DNA of 64,000 nucleotides. It comes from Streptomyces sp. NBC_00234 (lineage in GTDB: Bacteria > Actinomycetota > Actinomycetes > Streptomycetales > Streptomycetaceae). Below the pieces are notes generated by a model. That model searched no databases and was not told the DNA's origin. It worked only from the letters and a program-made list of their open reading frames with translations. The stretch spans positions 5,394,001 through 5,458,000 of the forward strand of contig NZ_CP108101.1 in the NCBI RefSeq assembly GCF_036195325.1. Direction: 5' to 3'. Made by a program: the position numbers and the translations under genes. Positions 40,933-47,994 of this stretch are shown here, in pieces (within the stretch, counting starts at the first letter, position 1; each line of letters opens with the position of its first letter).

Positions 40933-42192
40933 ATGGCAGCGGAGATCGTCAATCCTCGCAGCGACAGCAAGACGCACGGTGCGGCCAGTGCGGACAACGA
41001 CATCAGCGGTACGGGCAGCCTGACCGGCGCTCCGGACGAACCCTTCGATCCGGCGTTCGCCCTGCACCGCGGCGGCAAGATGGCCATCCAGGCCACCGTC
41101 CCCCTGCGCGACAAGGACGACCTGTCCCTCGCCTACACGCCCGGCGTGGCCAAGGTGTGCAGCGCCATCGCCGAGAACCCCGAGCTCGTCAACGACTACA
41201 CCTGGAAGTCGCAGGTCGTGGCCGTCGTGACGGACGGCACCGCGGTGCTGGGCCTCGGGGACATCGGTCCCGAGGCGTCCCTCCCCGTGATGGAGGGGAA
41301 GGCGATCCTGTTCAAGCAGTTCGGCGGCGTCGACGCGGTCCCGATCGCGCTCGCCACGACGGACGCGGACGAGATCGTCGAGACCGTGGTGCGGCTCGCG
41401 CCGTCCTTCGGCGGGGTCAACCTGGAGGACATCTCGGCGCCCCGCTGCTTCGAGATCGAGCGCAAGCTCCAGGAGCGCCTGGACATCCCGGTCTTCCACG
41501 ACGACCAGCACGGCACCGCCGTCGTGACGCTCGCGGCCCTGCGCAACGCCGCGAAGCTCTCCGGCCGGACCCTCGGTGATCTGCGCGGTGTCATCTCCGG
41601 CGCCGGCGCGGCCGGGGTGGCCATCGCCAAGTTCCTGCTGGAGGCGGGCATCGGCGACATCGCCGTCGCCGACCGCAAGGGCATCGTCAGCCGGGACCGC
41701 GAGGACCTGACGGACGTGAAGCGCGAACTCGCCGAGATCACCAACAAGGCGGGCATCTCCGGCACGCTGGAGACGGCGCTGGCCGGTGCCGACGTCTTCA
41801 TCGGCGTCTCCGGCGGTACGGTCCCCGAGCCGGCCGTCGCCTCGATGGCTCCCGGTGCGTTCGTCTTCGCGATGGCGAACCCGACTCCCGAGGTCCACCC
41901 CGACATCGCGCACAAGTACGCGGCCGTCGTGGCGACCGGGCGTTCGGACTACCCCAACCAGATCAACAACGTGCTGGCCTTCCCGGGCATCTTCGCGGGC
42001 GCGCTCCAGGTCCGGGCCTCCCGGATCACCGAGGGCATGAAGATCGCCGCGGCGAACGCGCTGGCGGACGTCGTGGGCGACGAGCTCGCGGCGGACTACG
42101 TGATCCCGTCGCCGTTCGACGAGCGGGTCGCCCCCGCGGTGACCGCGGCGGTCGCCGCGGCTGCCCGGGCCGAGGGCGTGGCGCGCCGCTGA
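40933..42192 (+). CDS. NAD(P)-dependent malic enzyme
   Basis: 419-residue malic enzyme (oxidative decarboxylation of malate to pyruvate). The N-terminal domain contains SLAYTPGVAKVCSAI and the metal/substrate segment FGGVNLEDISAPRCFEIERKL. HDDQHGTAVVTLAALRNA, the diagnostic signature, precedes the Rossmann motif VISGAGAAGVAIAKFLL. The C-terminal FPGIFAGALQVRA is also conserved. It is the short, ~400-residue bacterial form, without a fused phosphotransacetylase domain. It supplies pyruvate and NAD(P)H near the 2-oxoglutarate dehydrogenase gene. Confidence 0.95.
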   Translation: MAAEIVNPRSDSKTHGAASADNDISGTGSLTGAPDEPFDPAFALHRGGKMAIQATVPLRDKDDLSLAYTPGVAKVCSAIAENPELVNDYTWKSQVVAVVTDGTAVLGLGDIGPEASLPVMEGKAILFKQFGGVDAVPIALATTDADEIVETVVRLAPSFGGVNLEDISAPRCFEIERKLQERLDIPVFHDDQHGTAVVTLAALRNAAKLSGRTLGDLRGVISGAGAAGVAIAKFLLEAGIGDIAVADRKGIVSRDREDLTDVKRELAEITNKAGISGTLETALAGADVFIGVSGGTVPEPAVASMAPGAFVFAMANPTPEVHPDIAHKYAAVVATGRSDYPNQINNVLAFPGIFAGALQVRASRITEGMKIAAANALADVVGDELAADYVIPSPFDERVAPAVTAAVAAAARAEGVARR

Positions 42193-42204
42193 CGCGGTGG
42201 GTGG

Positions 42205-42251
42205 GGTGGGGGTGACGCGGTACGCCTGCGGCGGGCCGCGTCACCCCCACC
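42205..42251 (+). terminator. Terminator of the malic enzyme gene
   Basis: 16-bp perfect stem GGTGGGGGTGACGCGG / CCGCGTCACCCCCACC with a 15-nt loop, followed by CTTT. It starts 12 bp after the stop codon. Confidence 0.88.
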
Positions 42252-42380
42252 CTTTCCCGTATCCGGGACCCCGCTCTCGCATGCCGGAGTGGCCGGAACG
42301 GGGTGCGGGCGCACCGGTTTGGCGCGCGTCACACCCTCCGCCGGTTACGCCGCGACCCGCCCCGCCCTATCGTCGGGGCC

Positions 42381-43346
42381 ATGTTCGCCGCCTATGCCGC
42401 ACGTATCGACCGCGACCAGCCCCTCAACGGACTCGAGCTGGGTGAACGCCCCGCGCCCGCGGCGCGTCCCGGCTGGACCACCGTCAATGTCAGGGCCGCG
42501 TCCCTCAATCACCACGACCTCTGGTCCCTGCGGGGCGTGGGCCTCGCCGAGGACAAGCTGCCGATGATCCTCGGCTGCGACGCCGCGGGAATCGACCAGG
42601 ACGGCAACGAGGTCGTCCTGCACTCCGTGATCGGCCAGACGGGCCACGGAGTCGGCGCGAACGAGCCGCGCTCCATCCTCACCGAGCGGTATCAGGGCAC
42701 GTTCGCCGAGCAGGTCTCCGTCCCGTCGTGGAACGTCCTGGCGAAGCCCAAGGAGCTCTCCTTCGAGGAGGCGGCCTGCCTGCCGACGGCCTGGCTCACC
42801 GCGTACCGCATGCTCTTCACCAACGCCGGGGTGCGTCCTGGTGACTCCGTACTCGTCCAGGGCGCGGGCGGGGGCGTCGCCACCGCCGCGATCGTGCTCG
42901 GGAAGGCGGCCGGGCTGCGCGTCTACGCCACCAGCCGCGACGAGGCCAAGCGCAAGCGGGCCGTCGAACTCGGGGCCGTCGAGGCGTTCGAGTCGGGCGC
43001 CCGTCTCCCGCACCGTGTCGACGCCGTCATCGAGACGGTGGGTGCGGCGACGTGGTCGCACTCGGTGAAGTCGCTGCGGCCCGGCGGCACCCTGGTCATC
43101 TCCGGTGCCACCAGCGGTGACCGTCCCGCGCACGCCGAGCTCACCCGGATCTTCTTCCTGGAGCTGAAGGTCGTCGGTTCGACGATGGGCTCGAAGGAGG
43201 AGCTGGAGAGTCTGCTGGCGTTCTGCGCGGCCACCGGTGTGCGCCCCGTGATCGACGAGGTGCTGCCACTGGACCGGGCCCGCGAGGGGTTCGAACGGCT
43301 CGCCTCCGGCGACCAGTTCGGGAAGATCGTCCTGACGTCCTCCTGA
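42381..43346 (+). CDS. Zinc-type alcohol dehydrogenase/quinone oxidoreductase
   Basis: 321-residue MDR-superfamily reductase. The N-terminal GroES-like domain includes VRAASLNHHDLWSLRGVG and LGCDAAGIDQDG. The nucleotide motif is VLVQGAGGGVATAAIVLGKAAG (A-x-G-G-V-x-x type), which favours NADPH. Some catalytic zinc ligands of classical ADHs are missing, so a quinone-reductase/enoyl-reductase-like function is more likely. The start was set at ATG 42381 rather than at an upstream frame start inside the terminator region. Confidence 0.88.
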   Translation: MFAAYAARIDRDQPLNGLELGERPAPAARPGWTTVNVRAASLNHHDLWSLRGVGLAEDKLPMILGCDAAGIDQDGNEVVLHSVIGQTGHGVGANEPRSILTERYQGTFAEQVSVPSWNVLAKPKELSFEEAACLPTAWLTAYRMLFTNAGVRPGDSVLVQGAGGGVATAAIVLGKAAGLRVYATSRDEAKRKRAVELGAVEAFESGARLPHRVDAVIETVGAATWSHSVKSLRPGGTLVISGATSGDRPAHAELTRIFFLELKVVGSTMGSKEELESLLAFCAATGVRPVIDEVLPLDRAREGFERLASGDQFGKIVLTSS

Positions 43347-43366
43347 GCCGTTCCGGTGCCCGCTTC

Positions 43367-43384
43367 TGTCAATGATGGTTGACA
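43367..43384. promoter_or_regulatory. Operator 1 upstream of the HTH/Clp-N pair
   Basis: TGTCAATGATGGTTGACA: arms TGTCAA and TTGACA around six bases. It has the same outer half-sites as operator 2, with 27 bp between equivalent positions. Confidence 0.7.
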
Positions 43385-43393
43385 CTCCCGAAC

Positions 43394-43411
43394 TGTCAAC
43401 GTAGGTTGACA
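43394..43411. promoter_or_regulatory. Operator 2 upstream of the HTH/Clp-N pair
   Basis: TGTCAACGTAGGTTGACA: perfect 7-bp arms TGTCAAC / GTTGACA around GTAG, ending two bases before the ATG of the small HTH gene. Binding here would block translation-start proximal transcription, which suggests autorepression. Confidence 0.8.
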
Positions 43412-43413
43412 TC

Positions 43414-43623
43414 ATGACCGAAGCAACGGATCTCGCCGCGCGCGCCGGTGACCGTGACCCGCGTGTCGGGCTGCGGGCCGTCGCCGCGCTGCGGAGGCTG
43501 CTGGAGCAGCTCGAAGACGTCCAGGTGAGAAGTGCCCGCGCGCAGGGCTGGTCGTGGCAGGAGATCGCGGCCGAGCTCGGCGTGAGCCGGCAGGCCGTCC
43601 ACAAGAAGCACGGGAGGCTTTGA
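43414..43623 (+). CDS. Small helix-turn-helix regulator
   Basis: 69-residue DNA-binding protein. The helix-turn-helix is SWQEIAAELGVSRQAVHKKHGRL at the C-terminus, and the N-terminal half (LRAVAALRRLLEQLEDVQVRSARAQ) is a probable dimerisation helix. It overlaps the Clp-N gene by one base (TGATG). Two copies of a TGTCAA-x6-TTGACA operator precede it, so it most likely regulates its own operon. Confidence 0.85.
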   Translation: MTEATDLAARAGDRDPRVGLRAVAALRRLLEQLEDVQVRSARAQGWSWQEIAAELGVSRQAVHKKHGRL

Positions 43624-44195
43624 TGTTCGAGCGATTCACCGCAGGTGCCCGCGCCACCGTGACGGGCGCGGTCACCCATGCCGAACGGGCCGGGGCCGAT
43701 GTGATCACCGAGGAGCATCTGCTGCTCGCCCTCCTGGACCAGGAGGGTGGCCGGGCCTCCTTCGCCACCGCGGCGCTCGGTCTCACCGACCGGCGCGCCT
43801 CGGTGGAGGCGGCCCTCGCCGACGCGCGCCGGCGCGGCGGTCTGACCCGGGCGGACACGGACGCGCTGGCAGGCATCGGGATCGACGTCGGGGAGATCGT
43901 GGCCCGTGTCGAAGGGGCGCACGGCGAGGGCGCGCTGGCCGGTGACCGCAAGGGGCGGCGCCGGTGGTCGGGGCGCAGGCCCTTCACACGCGGCGCGAAG
44001 GGCATCCTGGAGAACTCCCTCCGGGTGGCACTGGGCCGCGGCGACCGCTTCATCGGCGAGGAGCACCTTCTGCTGGCGCTCACCGCCCGCCCCGGTGTGG
44101 TCGCGGACGTGCTCGCGGAACACGGGGCGACGTACGCGGCGGTGGAGCGGGCGCTGTACGGGGCCGGCGGCGAGGGGCACGCCAAGGCGGGCTGA
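43623..44195 (+). CDS. Clp N-terminal domain protein
   Basis: 190-residue protein with two Clp-N repeats and no AAA+ ATPase domain. FERFTAGARATVTGAVTHAERAGADVITEEHLLLALLDQEGG is the first repeat; FTRGAKGILENSLRVALGRGDRFIGEEHLLLALTARPG is the second. Such stand-alone Clp-N proteins may act as adaptors or decoys for ClpC. ATG 43623 is used because it overlaps the HTH stop and begins the first repeat. Confidence 0.9.
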   Translation: MFERFTAGARATVTGAVTHAERAGADVITEEHLLLALLDQEGGRASFATAALGLTDRRASVEAALADARRRGGLTRADTDALAGIGIDVGEIVARVEGAHGEGALAGDRKGRRRWSGRRPFTRGAKGILENSLRVALGRGDRFIGEEHLLLALTARPGVVADVLAEHGATYAAVERALYGAGGEGHAKAG

Positions 44196-44222
44196 CTCCC
44201 CCTCGCGCCGGGCCTCGCCGCG

Positions 44223-45197
44223 TCAGTCCTTCGGGCCGGCGCCGTCGCCGGGCTTCCGCAGCAGCGCCCCGATGCGGGCCGCCGCCGCCGACAGATGGTG
44301 CCGGGTCTCCGTCAGCTGGTCCTCCGTCACGCCCCGGTCCCGGGCCGCGTCGCGGATCTCGTCGCGGAAGCGGTCCAGCAGGCGGTCCAGGTCGCGGGCC
44401 GGGTCGCCCGAGCCCGCGGTCTCGCCGCCCCAGTGCGGGTCCGCGTCGGCGGTGTCCGGCTTGGCGTACGGGGGCCGGGCGCCGGCCCTGGCGAAGCTCC
44501 CCAGCTGCCCGGTGATCTCCGCCAGCCCCTCCCGTACGCCCTTGGGCCAGTCGCCCCGCGCGAAGTGCTCCTGGACCTGGCGTGCGGCGTTCTGCATCTG
44601 CTCGCTCGCCCGCTCGTGGGCCTCCTGGGCCTGGCGGCGGGCCTGCTGGGCGTCCTCGCGGGCGCGCCGCGACTCGTCCTTCGCCCGGCGGGCCTGCTCC
44701 TTCCACTCCTGCTTGGCCTTGCGCAGCTCTTCCTTCGCCAGCCGCCACGCCTCGTTGTTGCCGAGGTCGCCGAGGTCGGGCGCCCCTCCGGCCTTGCCGC
44801 CGGCGGTGTGCCGGGACTCGGAGGCCGCCGCCCGCATATCGCTGCGCAGCCTGCCCGCCGCCCCGCGCACGTCGTCGCGGATCTCGGCCGCCAGCTCGGC
44901 GACCGACTCGCGGATCTCCAGTTCCAGATCGGCCAGCTCGCCGCTGCGTCCGGCCAGTTCGGCGCGTCCGGCGTCGGTGATCGAGTAGACCTTGCGACCA
45001 CCCTCGGTGGCATGGGTGACCAGGCCCTCGGCCTCCAGCTTGGCGAGCCGCGGATAGACGGTTCCGGCGGAGGGCGCGTACAGCCCCTGGAAGCGTTCCT
45101 CCAGCAGCCGGATCACCTCGTAGCCGTGGCGGGGGGCCTCGTCCAGGAGCTTCAGCAGGTAGAGACGCAGTCGGCCGTGTGCGAATACGGGGGCCAT
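44223..45197 (-). CDS. PadR-family regulator with long coiled-coil C-terminus
   Basis: 324-residue regulator. The N-terminal ~85 residues are the PadR winged helix (RLYLLKLLDEAPRHGYEVIRLLEERFQGLYAPSAGTVYPRLAKLEAEGLV). A long charged helical region follows (NEAWRLAKEELRKAKQEWKEQARRAKDESRRAREDAQQARRQ within ~145-205), likely a coiled coil. The end resembles a second helical bundle. It is far longer than typical PadR proteins (~110-190). It begins one base after the DUF4097 stop, so the two are a coupled operon. Confidence 0.87.
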   Translation of the reverse strand: MAPVFAHGRLRLYLLKLLDEAPRHGYEVIRLLEERFQGLYAPSAGTVYPRLAKLEAEGLVTHATEGGRKVYSITDAGRAELAGRSGELADLELEIRESVAELAAEIRDDVRGAAGRLRSDMRAAASESRHTAGGKAGGAPDLGDLGNNEAWRLAKEELRKAKQEWKEQARRAKDESRRAREDAQQARRQAQEAHERASEQMQNAARQVQEHFARGDWPKGVREGLAEITGQLGSFARAGARPPYAKPDTADADPHWGGETAGSGDPARDLDRLLDRFRDEIRDAARDRGVTEDQLTETRHHLSAAAARIGALLRKPGDGAGPKD

Positions 45198-45198
45198 G

Positions 45199-46056
45199 TC
45201 AGAGCACCTTTCCGGTCGGCTCGGTGTCGTACGGGCCGTCCTCGGCCGGCGGGCGGCGCAGCAGGGCGATCGAGCCGGACACCGTCGTCGCGCGCAGTGT
45301 TCCCGTTCCGGCGCCCAGGGTCCCGGTGATCTTCTTCGACCCCCACATGCCGGAGACCCGCAGGTCCTCGAAGGCGTTGGAGACCGTGCCGCTCGCGGTG
45401 TTCGCCTCGACCTTCGCGTCGGCGGGGTGCGGCAGCCGGATGGCGATCTCGCCGGAGACCGTGGCCAGCCGGATGTCGGTGGGCTTTCCGGACGGGTCGA
45501 GGTCCAGCACCATGTCCCCGCTGACCGACTCGGCGTGCACGGAGCTTCCGGCGCCCTCGACGACCGTCAGGTCGCCGGACACGGACTGGTAGTGGAGGTC
45601 GCCGGTGACCGCCTGGGCCTCCAGGCTCCCGGAGACCGTTTCGCCGCGCACCGCGCCGGAGAGGCCGACGAGGGTGGTGTCGCCGCTGACGCCGCGCACG
45701 TCCGTGCGCCCCCGGATGCCGGAGACGACCGCTCCGGCGCCGACGACACCGACCTCGACGGACGAGCCGGCCGGAACGGTGAGCGAGACGACCGCGCGGC
45801 GCCGGAGGTTCTTCGGGTCGAGCCACTTGAGGAACCCCTTCCAGTGCAGGTCCTCATAGGCGACGGTGAGGGTGCCGTCCTGCTGGGTCACGACGAGCGG
45901 GGGTCCCTCGACGCCCGAGATCTCCAGCCGGGCGTGCTGTTCGTCGGTACCGACCACGTTGACGGCCCCGTTGACGATGCGCACATGCAGCGCCGTCACC
46001 GGGTCGTCGAAGGTGAGCTTGCGAGGCTCGGCGATGGCCCACGTCGACACCGGCAT
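45199..46056 (-). CDS. DUF4097-family beta-repeat protein
   Basis: 285-residue DUF4097 protein consisting of repeated beta-strand units such as SGDTTLVGLSGAVRGETVSGSLEAQAVTGDLHYQSVSGDL, expected to form a right-handed beta helix. It has no signal peptide or membrane segment. The family is often paired with PadR regulators or envelope-stress genes, but its biochemical role is unknown. It is the first gene of the leftward operon with padR, directly behind a palindromic operator. Confidence 0.88.
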   Translation of the reverse strand: MPVSTWAIAEPRKLTFDDPVTALHVRIVNGAVNVVGTDEQHARLEISGVEGPPLVVTQQDGTLTVAYEDLHWKGFLKWLDPKNLRRRAVVSLTVPAGSSVEVGVVGAGAVVSGIRGRTDVRGVSGDTTLVGLSGAVRGETVSGSLEAQAVTGDLHYQSVSGDLTVVEGAGSSVHAESVSGDMVLDLDPSGKPTDIRLATVSGEIAIRLPHPADAKVEANTASGTVSNAFEDLRVSGMWGSKKITGTLGAGTGTLRATTVSGSIALLRRPPAEDGPYDTEPTGKVL

Positions 46057-46091
46057 GGATCTGACCTTCCGTTGGGCGCGGAATGACGCAA

Positions 46092-46126
46092 CATATCGCG
46101 TCTCTTGCGGAACACGATATATCGCG
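46092..46126. promoter_or_regulatory. Palindromic operator for the DUF4097-PadR operon
   Basis: CACGATATATCGCG (46113-46126) is a near-perfect palindrome, with a further CATATCGCG half at 46092-46100. It is strikingly A+T-rich for this genome and lies 36-70 bp upstream of the DUF4097 start. ATAT-containing dyads are typical PadR targets. Confidence 0.72.
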
Positions 46127-46212
46127 GATCGGGGAAGTCAAGGGCGGTCGGAGGGCGGGGTTCGCTGGTCGAAGTGCTCCAAATGCGGGCAAATTGCCCT
46201 AGCGTGTGAGGC

Positions 46213-47070
46213 ATGAACGCGACATCCGTGGGAGCGCTGCTGCTGTGCCGGGCCGACCCCGAGACCGTACGGCCGACCGCGCATCTCCTGCGCGAACCGA
46301 TGGTCCTCACGCCGGCCGGGGAGGACTGGAGTGTGCTCGTACCGGAGGGCAAGCCCTGGCGGGGCGAGGGGCCGGGGGCCGGGAAGGGGCCGGGTGACGA
46401 CGGGGGAGAGCCCGTCGACCGGGTCATGGGCGGCTGGGCCACCGCACTCGCGGTCGGCTCCACCTGGCCGGTTCTCGCCCTGTGGTGGGACGGCGACCGG
46501 GCCGGCTACACCCTCGCCTCCGGATTCCGCCGCCCCGTCGGGTACGTCTGGCTCGCCGACGGCACCCCCGTCGGCGAGGACGAGGCCATGCGCACCTTCG
46601 CGGCCCGCCTCGGCCTCGACCCCGTCCTGGACGTCCAGGCGCTGGAGGCGCTGACCCGGCCGGACCCCGACGCGGACGCGGAGGCCAGGCTGCGCGGACT
46701 GCTCGCCGTCCTCGCCCGCACGGGAGTGGTGCTGCCGGCCGGAGTCGGTCCCGGGGAACCCGCCGACCGGCTGCGCTCCGCGGCCGGTGCCCAGCGCGAA
46801 GCGGAACGGATCGAATGGGCCGGCTGGCGCGATGCCGTACGCGTCGAACTCGACGCGGTCGAGCGCGGGAGCCTCGGCCCGTGGGTGCGCGGCCCCAGGG
46901 CCCGGGCGATCGCCGCCGCCCAGCTCGTCGTGGGGGTCCCGCTCCTGCTGGCGGGTGCCAGGCGACGCAGCGGCGGCTGGCTCGTGGCGGGTGCGGTGCT
47001 GCTGGCGCAGGGCGCCCTGGGGCTCGCCTACAACCGGATCAGGGACGAAGCGGAGGGCCGGCCCCGCTGA
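46213..47070 (+). CDS. Hypothetical protein with C-terminal membrane segments
   Basis: 285-residue protein of unknown function. The N-terminal half is globular (GALLLCRADPETVRPTAHLL, GGWATALAVGSTWPVLALWWDGDRAGYTLASGFRR). A helical middle follows, and two hydrophobic segments close the protein (AIAAAQLVVGVPLLLAGARR and GGWLVAGAVLLAQGALGLAYNR), so it is probably anchored in the membrane by its C-terminus. It resembles conserved Streptomyces proteins of unassigned family. Confidence 0.78.
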   Translation: MNATSVGALLLCRADPETVRPTAHLLREPMVLTPAGEDWSVLVPEGKPWRGEGPGAGKGPGDDGGEPVDRVMGGWATALAVGSTWPVLALWWDGDRAGYTLASGFRRPVGYVWLADGTPVGEDEAMRTFAARLGLDPVLDVQALEALTRPDPDADAEARLRGLLAVLARTGVVLPAGVGPGEPADRLRSAAGAQREAERIEWAGWRDAVRVELDAVERGSLGPWVRGPRARAIAAAQLVVGVPLLLAGARRRSGGWLVAGAVLLAQGALGLAYNRIRDEAEGRPR

Positions 47071-47085
47071 GGGTGCCGGCGATCC

Positions 47086-47271
47086 CTACGCGTCGTCGTC
47101 GTCCTCGTCGTCCAGCCGGGCCAGCCAGGTGGCGAGGCGCTCGACCGGGACCTCGAAGTCCGGGTTGAGGTCGACGAAGGTGCGCAGCTGCTCGGCCAGC
47201 CACTCGAAGGTGACCTCCTCCTCGCCCCGCCGCTTCTCCAGTTCCTCGATGCCGCGATCGGTGAAATACAT
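47086..47271 (-). CDS. Small conserved acidic protein (DUF6104-like)
   Basis: 61-residue protein beginning MYFTDRGIEELEKRRGEEEVTFEWLAEQL and ending in an acidic tail (DDEDDDDA). It resembles a widely conserved Streptomyces family annotated as DUF6104. A longer frame to 47955 runs through the next gene on the other strand and was rejected because only the last 61 codons look like a protein of this family. Function is unknown. Confidence 0.8.
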   Translation of the reverse strand: MYFTDRGIEELEKRRGEEEVTFEWLAEQLRTFVDLNPDFEVPVERLATWLARLDDEDDDDA

Positions 47272-47442
47272 GTGCTGCGCTCGCTCCGGGTGAGAACGGT
47301 GATGGTCCCCACCAGGGTAGGGCGTGCCCGGACGGAACCTGGCCGGGAACCGTCCCCCGGCCCTCCGGCGTCCTGTGTGGAGCGTCTCGCACCGGTCGCG
47401 TACTCCCGCTAACCTGCGGGGAGTTGGGGAACGGGGGGTGTC

Positions 47443-47994
47443 ATGGGTGACAGTGGGGCCCGTATTACGCGCATTGAGATGCCGGACGGAACACCGGTCT
47501 GGGCGCGGATCTCCGGGGCCGAGGAACTGGAGCGGCCCGCGGGCGGTCTGGCCTACGCGGACATCGGCTACGGGGACCTGGCCGACCAGGTGCAGGCGAG
47601 GGTCGAGAGCCTGACCGGGATCGTGACCTCCGTCGCCCGGTCGCTGGCCGAGCCGCTGCGGGCCGTGCGGCCGGACGAGGTCAGTGTGGAGTTCGGCATC
47701 GAGCTCACGGCGAAGGCCGGCAAGGTCGTCGGGCTGCTGGCGGACGGCGAGGCCAAGGGGGGCATCAAGGTCACGCTCACCTGGAACGGCGGCGGACCCG
47801 TCGTCGACCCGCCGATCACCCCGCCCGTACCCGCGCAGGCACCTGCGCCGCCGGTCCCGCCCGCTCCACCCGCCCCACCGAACCCGCCCGCGCTGCCCGC
47901 AGGCGCCCCCGACGCCCTGCCGCCCGCCGGTGCGCCCACCGGCGCATCGGTGCATCCGGGCGGGGGCTCCGCGCCGGGCGGCAGTGGATCATGA
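47443..47994 (+). CDS. CU044_2847-family protein, first gene of the conflict/Fxs array
   Basis: 183-residue protein with an N-terminal beta-rich domain (RITRIEMPDGTPVWARISG). A helical part then contains EVSVEFGIELTAKAGKVVGLLADGEAKGGIKVTLTW, the hallmark of CU044_2847-type proteins that accompany trypsin-like proteases in actinobacterial NTP-dependent systems. The last ~50 residues are Pro/Ala-rich and disordered. Its end overlaps the protease gene by four bases (ATGA). Confidence 0.83.
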   Translation: MGDSGARITRIEMPDGTPVWARISGAEELERPAGGLAYADIGYGDLADQVQARVESLTGIVTSVARSLAEPLRAVRPDEVSVEFGIELTAKAGKVVGLLADGEAKGGIKVTLTWNGGGPVVDPPITPPVPAQAPAPPVPPAPPAPPNPPALPAGAPDALPPAGAPTGASVHPGGGSAPGGSGS

